In this document: piece by piece, positions 28,076 to 36,379 of the stretch
Position numbering within the stretch: position 1 is the first letter of the stretch
Layout: each line of letters opens with the position of its first letter
Assembly: GCA_022566535.1 (NCBI GenBank)
Contig: JADFIR010000021.1
Span: 1 to 47,842 of the forward strand
Direction: 5' to 3'
Length of the DNA stretch: 47,842 nt
Origin: Planctomycetota bacterium
Lineage (GTDB): Bacteria; Planctomycetota; Phycisphaerae; Phycisphaerales; SM1A02
Made by a program: the position numbers and the translations under genes
The notes under the pieces: generated by a model
What the model saw: the letters and a program-made list of their open reading frames with translations, nothing else
Told to the model about the DNA's origin: nothing
The model's database searches: none

Positions 28076-29143
28076 ATGACGCTCGACCAACGCATCGCCA
28101 GGTTGGAGATTACTAACCGTCGCTACCGGCTCTTGCTCACCACAGTCAGCCTCGCGCTCATCGCTGCCGTCTGTATGAGCGCTGTGCAGATCGACACGGT
28201 TCCGGACGTGATTCAAACGAAGAAGCTGGAGATCGTTGATGACTTGCAGCGCGTGCTGGTGACGCTGCAGGGCGGCCCACAGGGAAGCGGGGTCGTTGAG
28301 ACGTTCGACGAGACCGGCGATCTTGTCGTAGCGTTGTCCGGCGTACAGGTCGGCAATGAACATCACGGCATGGTCACCACCTACAACGGCATCGGCCAGG
28401 AACTCGTCGCGGTCGGGTCGGGAAGGGGAGGGACGGGCGTGATTACCACGTTCAATCGCAATGGCCGCAAGCTGGTCCGGCTGAATGCGAACAAGGCCGG
28501 CGAGGGCATGGTCACGACCTATGACCGCCGCGGCCGGGCGCTCGCTGCTCTCGGCGCGGCACAGGATGACAAAGTAGACCGCATCATTCGAGCGAGGGGT
28601 TTCGAGGTCGTGGATGATCAGAACAGGACGCTGGTCAGACTACGCTACACCGCGCAGGGGAGCGGTGAGGTGGCGACGTTCGACCAAGACGGCAGGCTTG
28701 CCGTGGGCTTGTCCAGCATTCGCCTCGGCGAGGCTTCCCTTGGCCGGGTCACCACTTACAACGGCCGGGGCCGCGAACTCGTATCGATCACCGCGTCCAG
28801 AGGAGGCGCGGGGGTGGTTGCGACGCATGACGGCCACGGCCAAAAGCTCGTGCGACTCGGCGCCACCACCTCGGGCACGGGCGCGGTCACCACGTTCAAC
28901 GGCAAGGGCCGCCGCCTCATCGAGCTTGGGGTCACTACCGCCGGTGCGGGCGTCTTCGGCAGCTACGATGGCCACGGCCGCAAGCTTGTTCGCCTCGGCC
29001 CCAGCCACGATGGGCACGGCGGCGGCGTCGAGGTTCTCAACACCGCCGGTGAAGCGGTCTGCACCCTCTCCGTGGATCAAGACGGCAACGGCGTCGTCTC
29101 CGTAACGGACCGTCGCGGCCGGATCACCAGCCTGCCGCCTTGA
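28076..29143 (+). CDS. Membrane-anchored protein with 23-residue repeats
   Basis: 355 aa. A short coiled coil (LDQRIARLEITNRRYR) leads into one membrane helix (LLLTTVSLALIAAVCMSAV), placing the rest outside the cytoplasm. The body is built of about eleven units of roughly 23 residues, consensus GxGxVTTYNGxGRxLVRLGAT. The block starting at LEIVDDLQRVLVTL (residue 48) recurs as FEVVDDQNRTLVRL near 180, so the array also contains a large internal duplication. This pattern suggests a beta-solenoid. The ATG at 28076 has GGAG upstream and is preferred to the start at 28040. Function unknown; similar proteins occur in planctomycetes. Confidence 0.75.
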   Translation: MTLDQRIARLEITNRRYRLLLTTVSLALIAAVCMSAVQIDTVPDVIQTKKLEIVDDLQRVLVTLQGGPQGSGVVETFDETGDLVVALSGVQVGNEHHGMVTTYNGIGQELVAVGSGRGGTGVITTFNRNGRKLVRLNANKAGEGMVTTYDRRGRALAALGAAQDDKVDRIIRARGFEVVDDQNRTLVRLRYTAQGSGEVATFDQDGRLAVGLSSIRLGEASLGRVTTYNGRGRELVSITASRGGAGVVATHDGHGQKLVRLGATTSGTGAVTTFNGKGRRLIELGVTTAGAGVFGSYDGHGRKLVRLGPSHDGHGGGVEVLNTAGEAVCTLSVDQDGNGVVSVTDRRGRITSLPP

Positions 29144-29242
29144 CAATCGCCGGCGGGCCGCGCCATGGCCGGCAACCTACTGGCAACGATTGTCGTCGCA
29201 TTAGTTCGCCGTCTTGCGCCTCGGCGCTAATGTTACTTCGGC

Positions 29243-29809
29243 ATGCAGGCAGGACCCCAGGAAAAACATGTGGCGATGAGGCGCCTCCTGAGGGAGATAC
29301 GCACCAAGCGGCTCGTGCGTCGCGACTTGCTGGTTTTCGGTATTTCCTTTGTCTGCATGGCCCTGCTTGGTGATGCCGCGATGCTCACGCAATGGATCAA
29401 GGAGGGCTGGCTGACCACGTGGTGGGATCCCCTGGATGCGTTCCCAACATTGCTTCTATGTGCGGTCATCGGTGGTTCCGTTGGCCTGTTGAGCTGGCCG
29501 TGTGTCTCGTTGTGTCTTTCCTCCAAGGATCTACGGATAGCGGTTCCGGTTGTCTATGGGGTGAGCCTCATTGTCGTCGTGGTCTACACCTTCACCGGGG
29601 CCACAGGCACCTTCGGCCCACTGTCCGCGGCAATCCCGGCTTTTCTATCCGTGTGCATATGCAGCGTTGCCGCGCGGGCTGCATTGCCAAATAGGGTCCA
29701 CGATGTCGGCCATTGCCCGGAGTGCGGTTACGATCTGCGCGTGAGTTTCGAGCGCGGCTGCCCGGAATGCGGCTGGCGACGTGAGAGGGACGCTACGCAC
29801 ATCGATTGA
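29243..29809 (+). CDS. Membrane protein with C-terminal CPECG zinc ribbon
   Basis: 188 aa with four hydrophobic segments (around residues 28-50, 68-90, 98-118 and 122-145), then a short cytoplasmic tail with two CPxCG knuckles, HCPECGYDLR and GCPECGW, spaced 18 residues apart. This zinc ribbon is a hallmark of small planctomycete membrane proteins of unknown function. The start is uncertain: ATG 29243 or ATG 29276 (AGGA upstream). It is followed by a hairpin terminator at 29871. Confidence 0.7.
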   Translation: MQAGPQEKHVAMRRLLREIRTKRLVRRDLLVFGISFVCMALLGDAAMLTQWIKEGWLTTWWDPLDAFPTLLLCAVIGGSVGLLSWPCVSLCLSSKDLRIAVPVVYGVSLIVVVVYTFTGATGTFGPLSAAIPAFLSVCICSVAARAALPNRVHDVGHCPECGYDLRVSFERGCPECGWRRERDATHID

Positions 29810-29870
29810 GGGAATCTCCCAAGTCTTACGGCTCGCCGTCACGGACGAGGTATAGGAGGTCCGCAGTCCA

Positions 29871-29889
29871 CCGGGGCGACACGCCCCGG
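29871..29889. terminator. Hairpin downstream of the zinc-ribbon gene
   Basis: CCGGGGCG-ACA-CGCCCCGG, a perfect 8-bp stem 62 bp after the stop. The rest of the 218-bp gap to the helicase gene shows nothing else. Confidence 0.5.
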
Positions 29890-30027
29890 CTCACCCTAGA
29901 TCGCTCGATCGCCAGCGAGCCGGGTCCTCCGCTGGCGGATCAGCCCGATGCGCGCCAGAATTGAATGGGGTACCCGCAGCGCGGGATCAAACCGCTTCCC
30001 GGAACCCGCTAACCGTACAATGCGCCT

Positions 30028-32043
30028 ATGACGATCGGTGTGGACAGCTTGCTGTCGTCCGGCGGAGCGATCGCTCGGCGGCTGGAGGGCTTCGAGGTGC
30101 GGCCGCAGCAGATCGAGATGGCCGCGGCGGTGCAGCGAACGCTTGAGCAGCGCGGACGACTGCTCGTCGAAGCGGGCACCGGTGTCGGCAAGTCGTTTGC
30201 CTATCTCATCCCGGCGATCGAGCGGATCGTCAACCACAACGAGCGCGTCGTCGTCGCCACCAACACCATCAATCTTCAGGAGCAGTTGATCGAGAAGGAC
30301 ATTCCGCTGCTGCGAGCGGTGATCCCGGATGAGTTCAGCGCGGTGCTGGTGAAGGGGCGCAACAACTATGTCTCGCTCCGGAGACTCAAGCTCGCCAGCG
30401 CCAGGCAGGAAAGGCTGTTCGGCGACGATGACACCCGCCAGACGCTGCACATGATCGAAGATTGGGCGTACAAGACGCGAGATGGATCGCTGGCGACGCT
30501 GCCGCGGCTTGCCCGCCCAGAAGTGTGGGACTATGCCCAATCAGACACCCACAACTGCATGGGCCGGAAGTGTCCCACGTACAACAAATGCTTCTATCAA
30601 GCAGCCCGGCGGCGGATGGGAAACGGCGATCTGCTGGTCTGCAATCATGCGCTGTTCTGTGCCGACCTCGCCTTGCGCGCCCATGGCGCGGGGTTCCTGC
30701 CGCCGTATGACCATGTCATTCTCGATGAAGGCCACGTGGTGGATGAAGTTGCCGCCGAGCACTTCGGCATCAACCTCTCGGAAGCGGGAATCAGCCACCT
30801 GTTGAACCTGCTGCATCAACCACGCACCGGCCGGGGTTTTCTCTCCACGCTGCGCCTCAAAGACGGGTCCACCAGGCTCATTGATCAGGCCATCGAGCAG
30901 TCGTTGCAGTGCCGGCAACTGGCGGGGCAACTATTCAACGCGATCTGGGCGTGGCAGCAACAATCGGGTCCCGCAAACGGGCGAATTCGCTCGCCGAACG
31001 TGGCAGGCGACTGTCTCAGCAAGCCGATGAAGGACCTCGCCTCGCTGCTGAAGCTGCTTCGAGAGCGGGCCGCGACGGAGCCGGATGAGTTTGAGCTCAA
31101 CAGCTACGCTCAGCGTGCAGGGGAGATCGCCCAGCGCGTCGTCATCTTGCTCCAGCAGCGGATCGCCGACTGCGTGTATTGGCTGGAGATGAAGGGGCGC
31201 AGGTCTACCCGCCGCGGGCGAGGCGAATCGGCTCAGCACGGTCGTGGACGACTGAATCTCCGATGTCTGCCAATCGAAGTCGGCCCGATCCTGGCCGAGC
31301 AGCTCTTTGCGCGTGATTTCTCAGTGGTGCTGACCTCGGCCACGTTGGCCACGGGTCATGGCGATTTCAGCCACATAGTGCAGCGCCTTGGCTGCGAGGG
31401 CGCCGAGACGCTTCAACTGGGAAGCCCCTTCGACCATGCGGCGCAGATGCGCGTGCTGATCGATCGCGCGATGCCCCCGCCGGACAAGCCCAACTATGTC
31501 GAGCAGCTTTGCCCGAGAATCCTGCACCATGTGCGGGAGACGAACGGCGGAGCGTTCGTGCTGTTTACGAGCTTCTCGATGCTGAACCAGGTGGCCGATC
31601 AGTTACGGCCGGTTCTGCTCGACGCCGGCTATCCGGTGCTCGTGCACGAGCAGGACGGCCCACGCGGCTTGCTGCTTCGGCGGTTCCGTGACGATGAGCG
31701 GTCGGTGCTCATGGGCACGGTGAGCTTCTGGCAGGGCGTGGATGTGCGCGGGCACGGTCTTCGTAACGTGATCATCACCCGGCTTCCCTTTGATGTGCCT
31801 GATCGGCCGTTGCTCGAAGCCAGGCACGAGCGTATCAAGGAGCGTGGCGGCGATCCCTTCATCGAGGACCAGATTCCCAAAGCGGTGATTCGCTTCAAGC
31901 AGGGTGTTGGCCGGCTGATCCGCTCCGCCACCGACACCGGCCGGATCGTCATCCTCGACCCGCGCATCGTGACCAAATTCTACGGCCGCAAGTTTCTGGA
32001 AGCGCTGCCGGACGGCGTCGTGGTGGAAGAGGCAGAGCCGTAG
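30028..32043 (+). CDS. dinG: DinG/XPD-like ATP-dependent DNA helicase
   Basis: Superfamily 2 iron-sulfur helicase acting on R-loops, D-loops or damaged DNA. 671 aa with Walker A AGTGVGKS (residues 49-56), DEGH box (233-236), LTSATLATG, and a C-terminal GVDVRGHGLRNVIITRLPF followed by KQGVGRLIRS. Of the four Cys that hold the 4Fe-4S cluster in DinG, three are clear (Cys177, 182 and 188 in HNCMGRKCPTYNKC). The first, normally in NYLC, is Ser116 here (NNYVSLRR), so the cluster may be absent or have another ligand. It is followed 121 bp later by the phosphohexomutase gene, with palindromic element copy 2 between. Confidence 0.9.
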   Translation: MTIGVDSLLSSGGAIARRLEGFEVRPQQIEMAAAVQRTLEQRGRLLVEAGTGVGKSFAYLIPAIERIVNHNERVVVATNTINLQEQLIEKDIPLLRAVIPDEFSAVLVKGRNNYVSLRRLKLASARQERLFGDDDTRQTLHMIEDWAYKTRDGSLATLPRLARPEVWDYAQSDTHNCMGRKCPTYNKCFYQAARRRMGNGDLLVCNHALFCADLALRAHGAGFLPPYDHVILDEGHVVDEVAAEHFGINLSEAGISHLLNLLHQPRTGRGFLSTLRLKDGSTRLIDQAIEQSLQCRQLAGQLFNAIWAWQQQSGPANGRIRSPNVAGDCLSKPMKDLASLLKLLRERAATEPDEFELNSYAQRAGEIAQRVVILLQQRIADCVYWLEMKGRRSTRRGRGESAQHGRGRLNLRCLPIEVGPILAEQLFARDFSVVLTSATLATGHGDFSHIVQRLGCEGAETLQLGSPFDHAAQMRVLIDRAMPPPDKPNYVEQLCPRILHHVRETNGGAFVLFTSFSMLNQVADQLRPVLLDAGYPVLVHEQDGPRGLLLRRFRDDERSVLMGTVSFWQGVDVRGHGLRNVIITRLPFDVPDRPLLEARHERIKERGGDPFIEDQIPKAVIRFKQGVGRLIRSATDTGRIVILDPRIVTKFYGRKFLEALPDGVVVEEAEP

Positions 32044-32056
32044 GTGTGGTTGCAGA

Positions 32057-32108
32057 GTTTAGCCGCGGGTCCGAGACCCGCGCACTGCTGGGCGTGCAGC
32101 GACTAAAC
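32057..32108. repeat. GTTTAGC palindromic element, copy 2
   Basis: The ends AGTTTAG/CTAAACT pair (32056-32109, 7 bp). Inside is a perfect GCGGGTC-CGA-GACCCGC hairpin and a weaker second stem (GCAC...GTGC). It starts 14 bp after the dinG stop. Confidence 0.7.
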
Positions 32109-32164
32109 TGATTATGATGGTTTGTCTTTGCGCAGATGCCAGCCGATGGAAATAGGTGCACTCC

Positions 32165-33562
32165 ATGCTCGGTAAGGTCTTCAAAGCGTACGACATCCGT
32201 GCGACGTATCCCAAGCCGCTCAATGAGAAGCTGGCGTGGCAGATCGGCTATGCGAGCGCCCAGTACCTGACCGAGCAGGCCGCTGAGGCCGGCTACGACG
32301 ATCCGATGATGCGGCATGTCGTCGTGGGGCGGGATATGCGCACATCCTCGCCGGCCTTGGCCGAGGCGCTTAAGCAGGGCATTCGCGACTCCGGCGCCCA
32401 CGTCGTCGATGTGGGCATGGTGGACACGCCGCTTTGCTACTTTGCGATCAACCAGTTGGGCTGCTGCGGCGGCGTGCAGGTCACTGCGTCGCACAATCCG
32501 GCCAGCTATAACGGGTTCAAGATCTCCAAGATCGGCGCGAAACCGGTCGGAATGACCAGCGGCCTTAACGATATCCGCCGGTACGCGGCGCTGGTGGATC
32601 GCGATAAGGTACGGCCCCATGACGGCCGGGAAGAGTCGCGCGACCTCTGGGACGCCTATCAACAGCATGTGTTGCGGTTCCTCGACCCGGCCCTTCTCGA
32701 CGGTGCGAAGACGATCAAGGTGGTGATCGATGCCTCCAACGGCATGGCCGGAACAATGGTGCCCAAGGTCTTCGGCCAGATACCCGGACTGAAGATCACC
32801 AAACTCAACTTCGACAACTCCACCGGCGAGTTCGTCCACGAGCCGAATCCCCTGGTCGAGGCGAATCTTCAGCAAGTGCGCGAGAAGGTGGTTGCGGCCA
32901 AGGCCGACCTGGGAATCTGCTTCGACGGTGATGCTGACCGCTGCATGGTCGTGGACGAGCGCGCCGAGATCATCGGCTGCGACCTGCTGACCGCCTGGCT
33001 GGCCCAGGGATTCTTGAAGACCCACCCAGGGTCCGCGATCGTATACGACCTTCGCTCCAGCAAGTCGCTGGCCGAGATGATCCTCGGCGCCGGGGGAACG
33101 CCGATCAGGTCCCGGGTCGGACACGTGTTTATGAAGCAGAAGATGGCCGAGCACAACGCGGTCTTTGGCGGCGAGCTGTCCGGGCACTTCTATTTTCGGG
33201 CCAACTACCATGCAGACTCCGGTGCAATCGCCCTGGCGGCAGTGGTCAGCGCCTTGGCTGGGGCTGATGGGCCATTAAGTGAACAGATTCGGCCCGCACG
33301 GCGGTACGTCCAGTCCGGAGAGATCAACTTTGAAACCGACGATAGGGACGCCGCCCTCGAAGAACTCCAGCTGGCCTATCCCTCAGCCAGAATCGACGTG
33401 CTCGACGGCGTGACGCTCGATTCGGGGAAGTGGTGGTGTAACGTCCGCCCGAGCAACACCGAGCCGCTGCTTCGATTGAACCTCGAAGGACCGGATCAGG
33501 AGACCGTCAACGCCCGCGTGGAGGAAGTCTCACAATACCTCGGCAAGCGGGTGGCGCACTGA
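32165..33562 (+). CDS. manB: Phosphomannomutase/phosphoglucomutase (alpha-D-phosphohexomutase)
   Basis: Interconverts hexose 1- and 6-phosphates for cell-envelope sugar nucleotides. 465 aa with phosphoserine Ser109 in TASHNP, metal loop DGDADR (residues 254-259), sugar-specificity loop GGELSGH and phosphate-binding RPSNTEP. The GELSGH loop fits enzymes that use glucose or mannose phosphates (AlgC/ManB type), so the exact substrate is open. The ATG at 32165 with AGG upstream is preferred to the GTG three codons earlier. The stop codon abuts palindromic element copy 3. Confidence 0.93.
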   Translation: MLGKVFKAYDIRATYPKPLNEKLAWQIGYASAQYLTEQAAEAGYDDPMMRHVVVGRDMRTSSPALAEALKQGIRDSGAHVVDVGMVDTPLCYFAINQLGCCGGVQVTASHNPASYNGFKISKIGAKPVGMTSGLNDIRRYAALVDRDKVRPHDGREESRDLWDAYQQHVLRFLDPALLDGAKTIKVVIDASNGMAGTMVPKVFGQIPGLKITKLNFDNSTGEFVHEPNPLVEANLQQVREKVVAAKADLGICFDGDADRCMVVDERAEIIGCDLLTAWLAQGFLKTHPGSAIVYDLRSSKSLAEMILGAGGTPIRSRVGHVFMKQKMAEHNAVFGGELSGHFYFRANYHADSGAIALAAVVSALAGADGPLSEQIRPARRYVQSGEINFETDDRDAALEELQLAYPSARIDVLDGVTLDSGKWWCNVRPSNTEPLLRLNLEGPDQETVNARVEEVSQYLGKRVAH

Positions 33563-33622
33563 CGTTTAGCCGCCGCTTGAAGAGCGGCGCGACGCGCGGG
33601 TCTACGAGTGAGCGGCTAAACG
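33563..33622. repeat. GTTTAGC palindromic element, copy 3
   Basis: Perfect 11-bp terminal inverted repeats, CGTTTAGCCGC (33563-33573) and GCGGCTAAACG (33612-33622), with an inner GCCGCT-TGAAG-AGCGGC stem. It shares the core GACGCGCGGG with copy 1. It begins at the first base after the stop of the upstream gene and lies 24 bp from the thiG stop on the other strand, so it could act as a two-way terminator. Confidence 0.85.
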
Positions 33623-33646
33623 ATCAACAGCATCCATGTGGTCTCT

Positions 33647-34504
33647 CTACTCGCCGGGGAGGTGGGTGATGGCCCCGGCCCAGGGGGTGGAAGCGGTGGC
33701 GAAGAGCCGCTTGGCGATCCGCCCGGCTCGATAACCGAGATAGCCGGCTTCACAGGCAGCCCTCATCGCCGCCGCCATGCGCAGGGGATCCTTGGCGTGG
33801 GCGATTCCGGTGTTGAGCAGCACGCCATCGGAGCCCAGCTCCATCGCAATGGTGACGTCGCTGGGCGTGCCCACGCCCGCATCGACGATCACCGGATAGT
33901 CAGGGTTGCCGCCGTGATCGCGGTCCTTGAGCATCTGGAGGATCATCGCGATCGCGGCGTGATTGGCGATGCCTCGGCCGCAGCCGATGGGGCTGCCTGC
34001 GGGCATCACGCTTGTAGCGCCCGCGTCGCGGATGCGCACGGCCATGATCGGATCATCACTCGTGTAGCACATGACGGTGAAGCCGTCGGCGACAAGCTCC
34101 CGACACGCTTCGAGAGTCCCCACGGGATCAGGTAGCAGCGTCTCCTTGTCGCCGAGGACTTCGAGCTTCACCCAATCCTTGCCTGGGTTGTCGAGCTGTT
34201 GGAGAATCTCTCGCCCCAGCCGGGCCACCCGCACCGCATCCGGGGCGCTGAAACACCCGGCCGTGTTGGGCAGGATCGTGTACCGATCGGTGTCGATGAA
34301 ATCCAGCAACGACCGGCCACGCTCGTCCAGCAACCGCTCCCGGCGGATCGCGACCGTCACCACTTCGGCTCCCGAAGCGTCCAGCGCTTCGGCCATGATC
34401 TCGTAGGTCTCGTACTTTCCCGTGCCGACGATCAGCCGGCTGGTGATGGTGACCGGGCCGAGTTGAAGCGGCTCCACCAGATTGACTTCGAGCTGCTGAG
34501 CCAT
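33647..34504 (-). CDS. thiG: Thiazole synthase
   Basis: Forms the thiazole phosphate of thiamine from deoxyxylulose 5-phosphate, dehydroglycine and ThiS-thiocarboxylate. 285 aa TIM barrel with [30 protein letters not shown], the Schiff-base Lys113 in [22 protein letters not shown] and [13 protein letters not shown]. The ATG at 34504 is chosen; the frame is open upstream but overlaps thiS. thiS lies 20 bp upstream on the same strand, so the two form a thiSG unit and share a product-substrate relation. Deoxyxylulose 5-phosphate, also the Dxr substrate at 13 kb, is used here. Confidence 0.96.
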   Translation of the reverse strand: MAQQLEVNLVEPLQLGPVTITSRLIVGTGKYETYEIMAEALDASGAEVVTVAIRRERLLDERGRSLLDFIDTDRYTILPNTAGCFSAPDAVRVARLGREILQQLDNPGKDWVKLEVLGDKETLLPDPVGTLEACRELVADGFTVMCYTSDDPIMAVRIRDAGATSVMPAGSPIGCGRGIANHAAIAMILQMLKDRDHGGNPDYPVIVDAGVGTPSDVTIAMELGSDGVLLNTGIAHAKDPLRMAAAMRAACEAGYLGYRAGRIAKRLFATASTPWAGAITHLPGE

Positions 34505-34524
34505 TGCGGCTGTTCCAGGCGGCA

Positions 34525-34725
34525 CTAACCGCCGCCGACGAGGGTGACGATCTCGACCGTATCCCCATCCGCGAGGGCACGCTCGGGGTGTTGCTGCTTG
34601 GGCACGAGTTGGCGGTTGACCTCGACCGCGGAGGCGGTGTCGGCGAGGTCGTACCGCCGCATCAACTGGGCAACCGTGCAGGGGGTGTCGAGCGTCAGTT
34701 CTTCGCCGTTGACGGTGATCTTCAT
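34525..34725 (-). CDS. thiS: ThiS sulfur carrier protein
   Basis: 66-aa ubiquitin-like carrier that donates sulfur to thiazole as a C-terminal thiocarboxylate. It has the beta-grasp pattern ([38 protein letters not shown]) and ends in Gly-Gly-Gly, where ThiS must end in Gly-Gly. It lies directly upstream of thiG. Confidence 0.93.
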   Translation of the reverse strand: MKITVNGEELTLDTPCTVAQLMRRYDLADTASAVEVNRQLVPKQQHPERALADGDTVEIVTLVGGG

Positions 34726-34815
34726 CCATCCGCATGATAGGAGCGAAGTGCCGCAACGGGCGGATCGCTGCTTGCCGGTGAATCGAGCCGGCGCGGCCAG
34801 TGTTGCGCTTCGGCG

Positions 34816-35020
34816 GGCCAGGTGGGCAGGCCGAGACCGCCTCGACTGCCGGTTCGATATCTTGGCGGTGCGCGTCCGGGGACTGCGGCGAGCGCCGCGA
34901 GGCGTGTCCCTATGCTACGAAATGGGCAAGCCCCGCCCGGCTGGCGAGGTCGGCAACCTCGACCCGGTTGCTGACCCCGAGCTTCCTTCCGATCGCCGCC
35001 CGATGCCACTCCACCGTCTC
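34816..35020. repeat. Duplicated segment, copy A (LuxR gene end plus 3' region)
   Basis: Matches 36174-36379. Over 34881-35020 about 130 of 140 bases agree. It covers the DNA-binding end of one LuxR gene, its stop and about 95 bp of downstream non-coding DNA including the hairpin. Confidence 0.85.
34879..34910 (-). terminator. Terminator-like hairpin after LuxR gene 1
   Basis: GGGAC...GTCCC outer pairing with an inner GCGGC-GCTC-GCCGC stem (minus strand), starting at the stop codon. The same structure follows LuxR gene 2. Confidence 0.5.
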
Positions 35021-35590
35021 GGAGCTGCAAGACAGCCGCTTGGCCATCTGAGTTGTCGACAGGCCGTAGCCAATGAGCCTTAGAACTTCGAATTCTGACC
35101 TGCTCAGGCGGGCCAGGTGCCCCATATCGTGGACTTCCGCCTCGACGACCTCGGGCTCGTTGGCTTCGCGGCTCGGCAGTTGATCTGCTTGGGTGATCGG
35201 CCGACATGCCACCATTACGCTGTCCACCGTCGCATCTTTGCCTTGTAGCGGTCGGATGGTCGCAATACTCAGAGTTCCTCGGACCATACCCACCACAGCC
35301 AGAGGCTGCTTTGTGGCTAACACCCGTCGAATGTATGCAAGCCGCTCCTCTGCGAAGTCCGGCGGGAAATACTCGTGGATAGTCCGGCCGACGACCTCCG
35401 CCGCTGGCCCCAGCGAGCGCGCCGCCTCCTCGTTGGCAAAGCGAAATCGGCCTTCGCCATCGACGATCACCACCGCCGTGCCGGTGTGGCGGACCAGTGC
35501 TTCCCACAAGAAGTACCAAGCGGCGCCAGGCGCCCACGGGATGCCACCAGCACTCCGCGCGTGAGCACGACCTTCTTCGTCTTCGCTCAT
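34910..35590 (-). CDS. PAS-LuxR family transcriptional regulator
   Basis: 226 aa. A PAS domain (about residues 22-140; GTAVVIVDGEGRFRFANEEA, then VVGRTIHEYFPPDF) is followed by a LuxR-type helix-turn-helix: LSRSEFEVLRLIGYGLSTTQ, MAKRLSCSSETVEWHRAAIG, RKLGVSNRVEVADLA. It would sense a small ligand or redox state and bind DNA as a dimer. The ATG at 35590 has GGAG upstream. It lies downstream of a palindrome (35731-35746) that may be its operator. The HTH end is nearly identical in DNA to the neighbouring LuxR gene at 36269, a sign of duplication or gene conversion. Targets unknown. Confidence 0.85.
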   Translation of the reverse strand: MSEDEEGRAHARSAGGIPWAPGAAWYFLWEALVRHTGTAVVIVDGEGRFRFANEEAARSLGPAAEVVGRTIHEYFPPDFAEERLAYIRRVLATKQPLAVVGMVRGTLSIATIRPLQGKDATVDSVMVACRPITQADQLPSREANEPEVVEAEVHDMGHLARLSRSEFEVLRLIGYGLSTTQMAKRLSCSSETVEWHRAAIGRKLGVSNRVEVADLASRAGLAHFVA

Positions 35591-35730
35591 CAATCCGCTC
35601 CGTAGGTGGGTTGTGCCTCCTTTGGCGGCGCGCCGACGCCAGCGCACCCTGTCCAGTGCGGCCCCATTGGACTACCGTTTCGTCATCGATGACCAAGAAC
35701 TTTTGAAGGTAAACGAGATAGAGTTTATAT

Positions 35731-35746
35731 CTAGGGAAACCCCTAG
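35731..35746. promoter_or_regulatory. Palindromic candidate operator CTAGGG-AAAC-CCCTAG
   Basis: Perfect 6-bp inverted repeat with a 4-bp centre, next to an AT-rich patch (35711-35730) in otherwise GC-rich DNA, 141 bp upstream of the PAS-LuxR start. The arrangement fits a dimeric HTH site and a nearby promoter; autoregulation is inference. Confidence 0.45.
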
Positions 35747-35762
35747 TACCACCGGGGGCGTC

Positions 35763-36122
35763 CTCGGCCCGCCGGCGCTCGGTGAGATCCAGGGCGAACG
35801 CACAGTTGTGGGCTTTGCCAGCGAGCTCCAAATGATTCGCCGTGACCTCGACGGGAAAGATCCTGCCATCCTTCGCCCGGTGCAGTGATTCGAGGTGGAA
35901 GCTTCCGCGTTGCTTGACCTCTTGCCAGTGGTCTGCCCACGCCTCAGCGGAAAACGTCGGGTCGATGTCGTGGACGGTCATGTAGAGCAGTTCATCGCGG
36001 CTGTAGCCAAGCGCCCGGCTGGCCGCATCATTGATGTAGACGAATCGTGCATCCGGTCCCGCCCAGAAGACGGCGTCCGGAGCACGGTCGAGGGAGAACT
36101 GTGACAGCCGCAGCGGCGGGAT
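35763..36122 (-). pseudogene. PAS-domain remnant of a sensor protein
   Basis: The minus-strand frame encodes one nearly complete PAS/PAC domain: RLSQFSLDRAPDAVFWAGPD, ARFVYINDAASRALGYSRDE, LLYMTVHDIDP, and later SLHRAKDGRIFPVEVTANHL and CAFALDLTERRRAED. This sequence is typical of an inner PAS module of hybrid sensor histidine kinases. The frame opens right after a TGA (36125-36123), with no start codon before Met35981, and the homology stops near 35763 without a kinase or output domain. So it is a fragment, perhaps once fused to the PAS-LuxR gene below or left by a rearrangement that also duplicated the LuxR ends. Confidence 0.65.
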
Positions 36123-36173
36123 TCATGCTCCTGGCGTCCGTTGAGCCGGCGCAGCCATTATTTCAATTCGGTT

Positions 36174-36379
36174 GGCCGGGTGGGCAGGCCGCGACCGGCG
36201 TCGGCTGCCGGTTCGATATCTTGGCGGTGCGTCTCCGGGGACTGCGGCGAGCGCCGCGAGGCGTGTCCCTATGCTAAGAAATGGGCAAGCCCCGCCCGGA
36301 TGGCGATATGGGCCACCTCGACCCGGTTGGTGACCCCGAGCTTCCTTCCGATCGCCGCCCGATGCCACTCCACGGTCTT
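36174..36379. repeat. Duplicated segment, copy B (LuxR gene end plus 3' region)
   Basis: Partner of 34816-35020. The offset is 1358-1359 bp with one single-base indel. It includes non-coding DNA downstream of the stop. Confidence 0.85.
36238..36269 (-). terminator. Terminator-like hairpin after LuxR gene 2
   Basis: Same GGGAC...GTCCC stem with inner GCGGC-GCTC-GCCGC as after LuxR gene 1. Confidence 0.5.

Noticed and set aside
29896..30540. 214-aa open frame on the minus strand across the helicase start
   Set aside because: It is antisense to strongly conserved DinG helicase motifs and contains no domain.
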